20,479 nt of DNA from UBA4363 sp002393965 (GTDB lineage: Bacteria > Bacteroidota > Bacteroidia > Bacteroidales > Paludibacteraceae), in contig CAMNLA010000020.1 of the NCBI GenBank assembly GCA_946542925.1, positions 1 to 20,479 of the forward strand, in the 5' to 3' direction. The first letter of the stretch is position 1; each line of letters opens with the position of its first letter. A program made the position numbers and the translations under genes. Positions 6,985-14,867 of the stretch are shown here, one piece after another. Under the pieces are notes generated by a model that was not told the DNA's origin, did not search any database, and worked only from the letters and a program-made list of their open reading frames with translations.

Positions 6985-8292
6985 ATGGCAAAATCGTATA
7001 CCCCAGTGACGGCAGAGGAAGCCGTTAAGGTTGTTAAAAGTGGAGATCATATTCATCTTAGCGCAATTGGTAATGCACCCCAGTGTTTGATACAGGCTTT
7101 GTGCGAACGGGGACGACAGGGCGAACTCAAGGATGTTCATATTCACCATTTCCACACAGAAGGACCTGCTCCTTATTCCGATCCGGAATTTGAAGGCGTA
7201 TTCTTCCACGAGGGCTTTTTTATTGGCGCCAACGTACGCAAGAGTGTGCAGGCAGGTTATTCGGACTACATACCGGTATTCCTTGGCGAGGCAGCGCGTC
7301 TGTATCGTGAACATTACGTCCCTTGCGACGTGGCGTTCATCCAGGTTTGTCCACCTGATGAACATGGATACGTTTCCCTCGGTACATCGGTCGATGCTTC
7401 TTTGGCTGCGATGGAGGTTTGTAAGACTGTAATAGCCGTGGTGAATAAGTATGTGCCACGTGCTTTCGGACAGGCAATGTTCCACATGTCGAAGATAGAT
7501 TATTTCGTCGAAGACGACCGACCTCTCATAGAAAAGTTCTACGAGGCACCGAATGAGACCGATATCGCAATCGGCAAGAATTGTGCCGCACTCATCGAGG
7601 ACGGTGCCTGCCTGCAGATGGGTATCGGTTCTCTGCCAAATGCAACGCTTGCCTGTCTTGGAAATCACAAGAACCTCGGCGTGCACACGGAAATGTTTGC
7701 CGATGGTGTTATTGACCTTGTTGAAAAAGGTGTAATCAACGGAGCAGAGAAAGTGCTGGACAGAGGGAAAATCGTTTCTACATTCCTTCTTGGTAGCAAC
7801 CGCGTCTATAACTTTGTCGATAACAACCCGGAGGTGCTTATGCAGGACGTGGCTTATACCAACGATCCTTTCATTATCGCCCAACAACCTAAGATGACGG
7901 CAATTAACTCTGCGATAGAGATAGACCTCACCGGCCAGGTGTGCGCTGACTCTATAGGAGTGAAGCAGTTTTCGGGTTCAGGAGGACAGATCGATTTCGT
8001 TTACGGAGCCTCCCGCTCCAAAGGCGGAAAGGCAATCATTGCAATGCCTTCAATGACAAAGAAAGGGAAAAGCAAAGTGGTGCCGACGCTTACTCCAGGC
8101 GCAAGTGTCGTGACAACAAGATTCCACATCCATTGGTTCGTGACCGAATTCGGTGCCGTGGACCTCTACGGCAAGGGAATGGAGGAACGTGCTCGACTCA
8201 TTACCTCTGTCGCGCACCCTTCAGTTCGTGAGGACTTGGAAAAGGCTGCATTCGAACGATTCGGAAGTCATTACCGCTTTGTGACAAAGTAA
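6985..8292 (+). CDS. Acetyl-CoA hydrolase/transferase-family CoA-transferase
   Basis: This 435-residue cytoplasmic enzyme moves CoA between a carboxylate and an acyl-CoA, typically using acetate or acetyl-CoA as one partner. It belongs to the family containing 4-hydroxybutyrate, butyryl and succinyl CoA:acetate CoA-transferases. The N-terminal half carries DHIHLSAIGNAPQCLIQAL and IQVCPPDEHGYVSLGTSVD. The second half starts with QMGIGSLPNATL and has the catalytic glutamate, Glu236, in LGVHTEMFADG, which forms the glutamyl-CoA thioester. GVKQFSGSGGQIDFVYGA (~325-342) is the conserved CoA-site segment, and GKGMEERARLITSVAHP closes the protein. Length is typical. The natural acyl group cannot be told from sequence; succinate- or butyrate-linked acetate formation are both plausible. 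It is a single-gene unit with its own promoter element and terminator. Confidence 0.88.
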   Translation: MAKSYTPVTAEEAVKVVKSGDHIHLSAIGNAPQCLIQALCERGRQGELKDVHIHHFHTEGPAPYSDPEFEGVFFHEGFFIGANVRKSVQAGYSDYIPVFLGEAARLYREHYVPCDVAFIQVCPPDEHGYVSLGTSVDASLAAMEVCKTVIAVVNKYVPRAFGQAMFHMSKIDYFVEDDRPLIEKFYEAPNETDIAIGKNCAALIEDGACLQMGIGSLPNATLACLGNHKNLGVHTEMFADGVIDLVEKGVINGAEKVLDRGKIVSTFLLGSNRVYNFVDNNPEVLMQDVAYTNDPFIIAQQPKMTAINSAIEIDLTGQVCADSIGVKQFSGSGGQIDFVYGASRSKGGKAIIAMPSMTKKGKSKVVPTLTPGASVVTTRFHIHWFVTEFGAVDLYGKGMEERARLITSVAHPSVREDLEKAAFERFGSHYRFVTK

Positions 8293-8320
8293 CGCACACG
8301 AATTTCTATATACAAAATAA

Positions 8321-8346
8321 GGTCGGGATCTTTCTCGGCCTTTTTG
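8321..8346 (+). terminator. Rho-independent terminator after the CoA-transferase gene
   Basis: The arms 8321-8328 and 8333-8340 form an 8-bp stem with two G-U pairs and a 4-base loop, followed by TTTTTG. It lies 28 bp after the stop codon. Confidence 0.75.
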
Positions 8347-8376
8347 CTTTATCTGCATTTATTCCGAAAAACGTGT

Positions 8377-8384
8377 TATTTTTG
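8377..8384 (+). promoter_or_regulatory. -7 promoter element for the porW-like gene
   Basis: TATTTTTG followed by CAA is an exact TAnnTTTG match, 97 bp before the assigned TTG start. A TTTG lies 30 bp further upstream, too far for a standard -33 element. Confidence 0.5.
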
Positions 8385-8407
8385 CAAACAATAGCCTTAA
8401 TATAATA

Positions 8408-8437
8408 GGTTATACGAGTATAATAGCCGTATAAGCC
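8408..8437 (+). other. Possible leader hairpin upstream of the porW-like gene
   Basis: GGTTATACG (8408-8416) can pair with CGTATAAGCC (8428-8437) with one bulged G and an 11-base loop. It would lie near the 5' end of the transcript from the -7 element at 8377. Function is unknown. Confidence 0.25.
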
Positions 8438-8481
8438 ATACGTCAGTAGTCCTTCTTTTAAGTTTTTCAGAATCCTTTCCA

Positions 8482-11400
8482 TTGCGCTCTCACTCTCGTA
8501 CATATTCTCTTTTCGTTCGCGCGATTCTGTTGCTGGGGTTGTCGTTCCTTTTCAGTGCCTGTGGGACAAATAAGAATACACGGCTCTCCCGTAATTATCA
8601 GGCAATGACCACTCGATTCAATGTCTATTTCAACGGTAACGAGAGTTTCAAAGAGGGAATGAAGAATATCTATCTCGCACATGGATATGATGATTATACG
8701 TCTGTACTTCCTCTTTACCCAATTAGCAATCATGAGGTAACTTCCGTGGCGTCAGGACAGATGGATAGGGCCATCGAAAAAGCTCAAAAGGCAGAGAAAC
8801 TGCACTCCATCCGAAAAAAGCCTGAAAAGAAAAAGACAAAACGGATGAAGGATCCGAAGTACAAGAGTTTTCTGAGAAAGGAAGAATACAATACCCAGAT
8901 GTCAAAGGTCTGGTTGCTGCATGGCAAAGCACAATTCCATAAAGGAGATTTCCTTGCGGCGGTGGGTACATTTACCTATATTACTAAACATTTCACCGAG
9001 GAACCGAAACGAGTTGCTGAAGCTAAAATATGGCTGACAAGATCCTATGCGGAGATGGGCTGGAAGTACGACGCCGAGGAGGTAATCTCAAAAATGGGAC
9101 GTAAGAATATTCCGTCGTCACTGAACAGTGAATTTGCTGCAGCACAGGGGGATCTTGATCTTAAAAACAAGGATTACGAGTCTGCATTCTCACAACTGAA
9201 GGCCTCTCTGAAAGGCGAAAAATCGCGCTATCAGAAAACGCGTACCAATTACGTATTGGCTCAACTCGCCGAACGATCAGGAAACATCCTCTCAGCCCAT
9301 AAGTACTATCAGAAAGCATATCGTCATAGCGCATCTTTCGAGATGACGTTCAACTCTAAAATTGGATATGCTTTGACTGAAAGCAATAATCACAGGAAGG
9401 CCTTGAGAAAGTTGGAACGTATGGCTGAAAACGACAAGTACTCTGATGGATTGGATAAAATCTATGCGGCAATGGGTGATATCTGTCTCTCTGACAGTCA
9501 GAGGACTAGGGCAGTGGAGTGCTATGCGATGGCAATCGATAAAAGCGTAAAACAAGGACCGGATAAGATTAATGCCCTCATTCGACTGGCTGATTTATAT
9601 TATGAGGACAAGGAATATCTGAAGGCTCAGCCTCTCTATGCCGATGCATCTAACCTGATGACAATGGAAAGGGATGACTATGAACGTGTGTCTCGTTTCT
9701 CTCAGGTTCTGGGAGAACTGGCACAACAGAATGAGGTGGTAGTGCTTCAGGATAGTCTGCAACGACTGGCTCGAATGGGGGAGGTCGAACGTAATGAGGC
9801 AATTGCAAACGCAATACGACAACAACAACAGGAAGAAAAAGAGGCATTCGATAAAATAGAGAAGCAACTGAAGGAGATGCAGAATGCGGAGAATACACCT
9901 GGATTATCTACACCAGGTAATCGCAATGCATGGTATTTCTATAATCCACAGACAGTAGCAGCAGGAAGAACCGATTTTCAACGAAAATGGGGAATGCGAA
10001 AACTGGAGGATAATTGGAGACGAAAGAACAAGAACTCAAGCGGGAACGCTTTCGACGATTTCGGGGAAGACTCTCAGGATCTCGCTTCAGACGCATCACA
10101 AACAAAACGGAAGAACGGGTTCGATACGGATAATATGGAAATGCTATCCATGGTCAATACCGATCCTCAATATTATATAGCACAACTTCCACTGACTCCA
10201 CAACAGGTCGCCCAGTCTGATTCTATGATAGCGGATGCACTGTTTGCGATGGGTACAATCTATCAGGACAAGATAGAGGACATCCCAATGGCAATCAAAA
10301 CATTTGAGGAACTGGAACGCCGATTCCCTCGTGACCGACGTATCGTCGACAGCTACTATATGCTTTTCCAAATGGCATCGAAGCGCGGAGATACATCAGG
10401 AGAATTGCACTACCGGCGTCGACTGATAGAGAAGTTCCCAGAAAGTTCTTACGCTCAGGTACTTCGCAATCCGAACTATAAGGAAAGTATGCTTCGTTTG
10501 TCTGCCGAGCAGGATTCTGTTTATCAGGTTTCTTATTTGGCATATACACGCAATCACTTCGACACTCTTCATGTAAACTACCAATATATGAAGGAGAAAT
10601 TCCCGCTTTCCCCTCTAATGCCGAAGTTTGAGTTCCTTGAGGCTATTAGCCAAGGCAAGCAGGGAAATACGGAGAAATTCCGCGCGGGACTTCAGACCAT
10701 CGTTTCTGACTATCCGGAAAGCGACGTCAGCGCAATGGCAAAAAGTATGTTGGCCCTTCATGAACAAGGACGTAATGTACAGTTCGGATCATCTCACGGC
10801 TCTTTGCTCGACCTGCGCGATTCAATAGGGGGAGCAGAGAGAGATTCCTCGGGATTGTTTCAGTTTGCTATCGACCGGCACGATCTGCATGACGTTCTCA
10901 TCTTAACACCGCCTTCTCTCAACCTCAATGCCCTGCAGTTCGCATTGGCATCCTATAACTTTACCGGATTCCTTGTCAAGGATTTTGATATCAGTTTCCA
11001 AGGGTATGATGCCGAACGCTCTTTTGCACGCATCGAACAACTTGACAATATGGAGGAAGGTTTCTGGTATATTGCAAATCTGGAGGCCGATTCGGCTGTC
11101 AGTTCGTTCCTCCGACAAGATTCGGTCATGTCAATGGTTATCTCTCATCATAATTTCGATCTGCTGCGATATGGTAAGCGTACGCTCGATGAATACCTGT
11201 TGTTTTACACGGATAGTATTCTCCCTCTGCGACGAGATCAACATATTGATGTGCATGGAGCAGAAGCTCAGAGAAGAAGCCTTATCGAAGCCGCTATGGC
11301 AGCAGATAAGCTTGCACAGGAACAGGAAGAACGGGCTCGGCAACAACAAATGGAAGAAGAACTCAAGGCTACGGAAGAGGCTGCGGCAAAACAACGTGAG

Positions 11401-12024
11401 GAGATTATGCGACGACGACAGGAACGCGAAAATCGACAGGAAAGAAAGAATAAACCAATGGAAACACCTCCGACAGAACAGAAGCCCACACAGCCTGTCA
11501 ATGTTGATTCGTCGCTGTCAGAGAAACTCTCTGAACAGAATGAGAGTCGCTTAACCAATCCACTGACAGATACTCAATCTGATGGCATGCCGGCTGTGGA
11601 AAGCAAGGATGATAGTCAAGGAGCGAAGGAAGAATCGACCCCGCCGAAACGCAAAGGTAACTATGTTGATGACGTAACATTACCACACTCATATGCGATT
11701 CTTGTCACACGCGGATCAGCCGATATCCAACAGGTTAAGAGTCTGTTTGAGTCTTACTGCCGGCAGAATTATCCTTTCTTGAATCTGAAAGTAACGGTGC
11801 AGGAATGGGGTACACGTTGTTTAATGACTGTAGATCAATTCCCGTCCGTTACCGACGCAAAGAATTTTATGTATCGCGCCATTCGCACAAGGTCTTTATT
11901 CGCTCCGCTCAGACAGACAGAATATCGCAGTGCTTTGATATCTGAGAAGAACCGGAACGAACTGCTTGAAAGTGGAGACTTTGATGGATATCTGGAGTTT
12001 AATCGTAACACATACTTGAAATAA
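8482..12024 (+). CDS. porW: PorW/SprE-like TPR lipoprotein of the type IX secretion system
   Basis: This 1180-residue protein resembles PorW of Porphyromonas and SprE of Flavobacterium, an outer-membrane-associated lipoprotein needed for T9SS function. A signal peptide (LLLGLSFLFSAC) ends in a lipobox with Cys27. Family hallmarks follow: NYQAMTTRFNVYFNGNESFKEG just after the lipid anchor, and NAWYFYNPQTVAAGRTDF with KWGMRKLEDNWRRKNK near residues 481-515. TPR-like helical repeats cover ~130-410 and ~580-770. A glutamine/glutamate-rich coiled coil lies at ~930-1000, then a proline-rich linker, then a final domain. Residues ~803-914 and ~1069-1180 look like two copies of one domain. The start is TTG at 8482: the frame is open to 8401 without any ATG or GTG, and the first internal ATG lies after the lipobox. 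The protein is longer than the PorW and SprE proteins I recall. porX follows 146 bp later on the same strand. Confidence 0.85.
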   Translation: MRSHSRTYSLFVRAILLLGLSFLFSACGTNKNTRLSRNYQAMTTRFNVYFNGNESFKEGMKNIYLAHGYDDYTSVLPLYPISNHEVTSVASGQMDRAIEKAQKAEKLHSIRKKPEKKKTKRMKDPKYKSFLRKEEYNTQMSKVWLLHGKAQFHKGDFLAAVGTFTYITKHFTEEPKRVAEAKIWLTRSYAEMGWKYDAEEVISKMGRKNIPSSLNSEFAAAQGDLDLKNKDYESAFSQLKASLKGEKSRYQKTRTNYVLAQLAERSGNILSAHKYYQKAYRHSASFEMTFNSKIGYALTESNNHRKALRKLERMAENDKYSDGLDKIYAAMGDICLSDSQRTRAVECYAMAIDKSVKQGPDKINALIRLADLYYEDKEYLKAQPLYADASNLMTMERDDYERVSRFSQVLGELAQQNEVVVLQDSLQRLARMGEVERNEAIANAIRQQQQEEKEAFDKIEKQLKEMQNAENTPGLSTPGNRNAWYFYNPQTVAAGRTDFQRKWGMRKLEDNWRRKNKNSSGNAFDDFGEDSQDLASDASQTKRKNGFDTDNMEMLSMVNTDPQYYIAQLPLTPQQVAQSDSMIADALFAMGTIYQDKIEDIPMAIKTFEELERRFPRDRRIVDSYYMLFQMASKRGDTSGELHYRRRLIEKFPESSYAQVLRNPNYKESMLRLSAEQDSVYQVSYLAYTRNHFDTLHVNYQYMKEKFPLSPLMPKFEFLEAISQGKQGNTEKFRAGLQTIVSDYPESDVSAMAKSMLALHEQGRNVQFGSSHGSLLDLRDSIGGAERDSSGLFQFAIDRHDLHDVLILTPPSLNLNALQFALASYNFTGFLVKDFDISFQGYDAERSFARIEQLDNMEEGFWYIANLEADSAVSSFLRQDSVMSMVISHHNFDLLRYGKRTLDEYLLFYTDSILPLRRDQHIDVHGAEAQRRSLIEAAMAADKLAQEQEERARQQQMEEELKATEEAAAKQREEIMRRRQERENRQERKNKPMETPPTEQKPTQPVNVDSSLSEKLSEQNESRLTNPLTDTQSDGMPAVESKDDSQGAKEESTPPKRKGNYVDDVTLPHSYAILVTRGSADIQQVKSLFESYCRQNYPFLNLKVTVQEWGTRCLMTVDQFPSVTDAKNFMYRAIRTRSLFAPLRQTEYRSALISEKNRNELLESGDFDGYLEFNRNTYLK

Positions 12025-12170
12025 AGAAGAAAAAGAAAATAATCCCTCAGATCAAATGAGCAGAGTTATGCGTGTCCGATTTCTGCTGAGGCAAAAAGGC
12101 CTGCTTAATTAAACAATAAAAAGATACTTTTCTCGTTCAATATGTGTAACGGATTTGTCTCGAAGCAATT
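12025..12170 (+). other. Intergenic region between the porW-like gene and porX
   Basis: This spacer has no hairpin with a U-tract and no exact TAnnTTTG element; the closest is TACTTTTC at 12124. CCTCAG (12045-12050) can pair with CTGAGG (12086-12091). TGCTGAGGC plus AAAAAGGCCT at 12084-12102 recalls the sequence at 34-54 upstream of korA. A 15-codon frame from the ATG at 12068, ending in RQKGLLN, overlaps this motif. Nothing here can be assigned firmly. Confidence 0.3.
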
Positions 12171-13742
12171 ATGATTAAAATACTATGGGTGGACGATGAG
12201 TTTGATCTGCTGAAACCTTATTTTTTGTTTCTGCAGGAGAAGGGATATGATGTCACCTCCGTCTCTAATGGGCAGGATGCATTGGATCTCTGCACTCACA
12301 ATGCGTTCGATATTATCTTTTTGGATGAGAATATGCCAGGCCTTAGTGGTTTGGAAACCCTCACACGACTGCGTGAGTTGAATGCGACGATCCCAGTAGT
12401 GATGATTACGAAAAACGAAGAGGAAAACATCATGGATCTCGCCATTGGGAAACGAATCAATGATTATCTTCTCAAACCTGTTAACCCCAAACAGATTCTT
12501 CTGACGCTAAAAAAACACGTGCATGAGAAGGAAATTGTCTCCGATCAGACCACATCTTCCTATCGGCAGGAATTTACTCTGATCGCCCAACAGATAAATG
12601 AGTGTGAATCTGCTGAGGATTGGATGGCAGTATATAAGACACTTCTCCGTTGGGATTTGAGACTCTCCAGCACCGACAATGAGTTGCAAGACTTACTTCA
12701 GATGCAGAAACAGGACGCAAATGCGGCGTTCTCTAAGTTTATACAACGCAATTACCAGAATTGGATTGCTGAGACAAACGATAGATCAGGGAAAACAAGA
12801 GCGGGAAATCGACCTATGCTCAGCGTCGATTTCTTTAAACGTGTAATGTTTCCCTTGATTGAACAGGGTGAGAAGGTGTTCCTTATCGTGATAGACAATT
12901 TTCGTTATGACCAGTGGATGGCGATACAGACTGAACTGACCGATGATTTTATCATTACATCAGATGAACCCTATCTCGCAATTTTGCCTACGGCAACTCA
13001 GTATGCACGCAATGCTCTTTTCAGCGGGTTGTTGCCTCTGCAAATCCGCGAGTTATACCCTCACCTATGGGTGGATGAGGATGAGGAGGAAGGAAAGAAT
13101 AACCACGAGGAGGAACTTATTCAGACAGTCCTCGACCGATATAGAAAGCCCTGGACTTTCTCTTATCACAAGGTCTCTACTTCAGTGGCAGAGGAGGCAA
13201 TCGTCCATCGCTTGAATGATTTGAAATCAAATGATTTTAATGTCTGCGTGCTTAATTTTATTGATATGCTCTCCCACGCAAAGACAGATTCACGCATGAT
13301 GAAGGAATTAGCTCAGGACGAAGCGGCTTATCGCTCTCTGACAATATCATGGTTCAGACACTCGGCCGTCCGAGCCTTGTTTAAGGCTTTAGCATCGAAA
13401 GGTTTTAAGATAGTCCTTACTACAGACCATGGAACCATTCGCGTCAAAACACCTGTACGGGTAGTCGGAGAGAAGTCTACGAATGTAAACCTGCGATACA
13501 AACTGGGACGGAATCTCGGTTATAATGAAAAGGATGTCATGACTGTAAAACAGCCTTCTTCCTTTGGATTGCCTGCGCCAAACGTTACAACGACGTATGT
13601 GTTCGCCGGTGGAAATGATTTTCTCGTTTACCCCAACAACTATAATTACTACGTGAATTTTTTCCGAGACACGTTCCAGCATGGTGGAATATCACTCGAG
13701 GAAATGGTTGTCCCTGCAGTTGTTCTTGAGCCAAGAACCTGA
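12171..13742 (+). CDS. porX: PorX: response regulator with PglZ effector domain, T9SS regulator
   Basis: PorX is the response regulator of the PorXY system that controls T9SS genes, working with the ECF sigma factor SigP in Porphyromonas. The receiver domain fills residues 1-120, with acidic pair Asp8/Asp9, phosphoacceptor Asp52 (FDIIFLDENMPG), Thr80 and Lys102 (LLKPVNP). A helical linker (~120-230) leads to a PglZ domain of the alkaline phosphatase superfamily. Its metal-site residues are visible: Asp242 (IVIDNFRYDQW), threonine in LPTATQYARNALFSG (274/276), Asp365 and His369 (NFIDMLSHA), Asp419-His420 (TTDHG) and His504 (FQHGGISLEE). All look intact, so this should be an active phosphodiesterase; PorX has been described as cleaving cyclic and linear oligonucleotides. 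Its 523 residues are normal for the family. No PorY histidine kinase gene is in the window. It is convergent with cdaA, 10 bp apart. Confidence 0.95.
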   Translation: MIKILWVDDEFDLLKPYFLFLQEKGYDVTSVSNGQDALDLCTHNAFDIIFLDENMPGLSGLETLTRLRELNATIPVVMITKNEEENIMDLAIGKRINDYLLKPVNPKQILLTLKKHVHEKEIVSDQTTSSYRQEFTLIAQQINECESAEDWMAVYKTLLRWDLRLSSTDNELQDLLQMQKQDANAAFSKFIQRNYQNWIAETNDRSGKTRAGNRPMLSVDFFKRVMFPLIEQGEKVFLIVIDNFRYDQWMAIQTELTDDFIITSDEPYLAILPTATQYARNALFSGLLPLQIRELYPHLWVDEDEEEGKNNHEEELIQTVLDRYRKPWTFSYHKVSTSVAEEAIVHRLNDLKSNDFNVCVLNFIDMLSHAKTDSRMMKELAQDEAAYRSLTISWFRHSAVRALFKALASKGFKIVLTTDHGTIRVKTPVRVVGEKSTNVNLRYKLGRNLGYNEKDVMTVKQPSSFGLPAPNVTTTYVFAGGNDFLVYPNNYNYYVNFFRDTFQHGGISLEEMVVPAVVLEPRT

Positions 13743-13752
13743 CAGGAGGATG

Positions 13753-14592
13753 TCATCCCTGTTCTTTGGCGAAAGAAGATGCCGGTGAAACGACATCCAG
13801 AGAGTCTAACTTGCCAGAAAGTTCTTTAAGCAGAACATCGGGTTGTATGTCGTGATAGACATTCCCGTTTTTCATGATGGAGATTGCACCCGTTTCTTCG
13901 GAAACCACAATAACCAGCGCATCGGTCTTTTCGGTCAGACCTAAACCTGCCCTGTGACGCATTCCGAGTTCTTTCGGAATGCTTAGGTTTTGTGACATGG
14001 GAAGAATACACGAGGCAGCGGCAATGCGATTCCGGCTGATGATCATGGCTCCGTCGTGCAATGGTGAATTTTTGAAAAAGATATTCTCAATGAGACGGGA
14101 CGAGATATTGGCGTTGATGCGTTCTCCTGTTCGTATGTAGCTCTTTAGAATGGCTCTCATCTCAATTACTATGAGGGCTCCGCATTTGTGTCGGGCCATG
14201 TCACGACAGGCCCATACAATTTGATGAATATTGTTCTCTGTTAATTCATCTTCGTTTCGAAACCCACTTCCCGTTCTGAACAATTTTTTCTGCATCCAAT
14301 TCAGAATACGGAAACGCCTTGATGAACCAAGGACGGAAAAGAAACGACGAATCTCATCCTTGAAGATGACAATCAGAACAATGGCTCCTACACTCATTAC
14401 TTTATCCATGATCGCTCCAAGCAACTGCATGCGGAATACAAAAGAAACCAGAAACCATCCAATGACAAATAACAGAATGCCGATGAAGATGTTTACGGCA
14501 TTTGTCCCTTTCAGTAATATGTATGTTTGATACATTAGAAAGGCAACCAATACAATGTCAATAATGTCTTTTATCCCAAATTCTATTCCCAT
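13753..14592 (-). CDS. cdaA: Membrane diadenylate cyclase CdaA
   Basis: CdaA condenses two ATP into cyclic di-AMP at the inner membrane. Three N-terminal transmembrane segments are visible at about 11-28, 33-54 and 58-78, followed by a short amphipathic stretch and a DisA_N catalytic domain (~110-265). The catalytic motifs are intact: DGA at 180-182 (NSPLHDGAMII) and RHR at 212-214 (MRHRAGLGLTE), as is GALIVIE near 138. Its length of 279 residues is typical. The ATG at 14592 gives the normal N-terminus. In Bacteroidota I recall cdaA commonly next to folP; here it is divergent from gldJ and ends 10 bp from the convergent porX. No YbbR-domain regulator gene is adjacent. No clear -7 element is seen upstream on this strand. 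Confidence 0.95.
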   Translation of the reverse strand: MGIEFGIKDIIDIVLVAFLMYQTYILLKGTNAVNIFIGILLFVIGWFLVSFVFRMQLLGAIMDKVMSVGAIVLIVIFKDEIRRFFSVLGSSRRFRILNWMQKKLFRTGSGFRNEDELTENNIHQIVWACRDMARHKCGALIVIEMRAILKSYIRTGERINANISSRLIENIFFKNSPLHDGAMIISRNRIAAASCILPMSQNLSIPKELGMRHRAGLGLTEKTDALVIVVSEETGAISIMKNGNVYHDIQPDVLLKELSGKLDSLDVVSPASSFAKEQG

Positions 14593-14712
14593 CTATTCAA
14601 TATTTCTCTGTTAATTTCGTTAATATTTCGAATGAATTATCACCCATTTTTAGGTGGGTTTATGCTCTTAGAACAAAAAAAATCAAACTTTGTGAAGAAT
14701 TTTTGACATTTT

Positions 14713-14744
14713 TTTGCATATCATTCTAAAAAAATATATCTTTG
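14713..14744 (+). promoter_or_regulatory. Full Bacteroidota promoter for gldJ
   Basis: TTTG (14713-14716, -33) and TATCTTTG (14737-14744, -7) are separated by exactly 20 bp, the canonical spacing. It predicts a leader of roughly 115-120 nt before the gldJ start codon. It is the only promoter in the window with both elements at ideal distance. Confidence 0.8.
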
Positions 14745-14796
14745 CCACGTCAAAAGTATGGAAATAATTAAATTTGCGAGTCGAAAATCGCATCTT

Positions 14797-14827
14797 TTTT
14801 AGTGATTGGACCTTACTTTTAGTGATT
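14797..14827 (+). repeat. Two 11-bp direct repeats in the gldJ leader
   Basis: TTTTAGTGATT occurs at 14797-14807 and again at 14817-14827, exactly 20 bp apart (about two helical turns), between the promoter and the start codon of gldJ. This could be a repressor site in the transcribed region or a repeated RNA-binding site. Confidence 0.55.
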
Positions 14828-14867
14828 AAAGTTTTTTTGTACCCAAAACAAAATCAGCCTTATAGCT

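Noticed and set aside
9811..9843. CAA-rich stretch in the porW-like gene as a possible microsatellite or CRISPR-like repeat
   Set aside because: It is a short glutamine-rich, in-frame coding run, with no repeat-spacer structure.
10928..11554. A 208-codon frame on the plus strand inside the porW-like gene
   Set aside because: It is an out-of-frame shadow; its composition (rich in R, W, C, M) is unlike a real protein and the enclosing gene has family hallmarks.
13741..13765. Possible hairpin between porX and cdaA as a terminator
   Set aside because: Only a 5-bp core (GGATG/CATCC) with bulged extensions and no U-tract; too weak to call.
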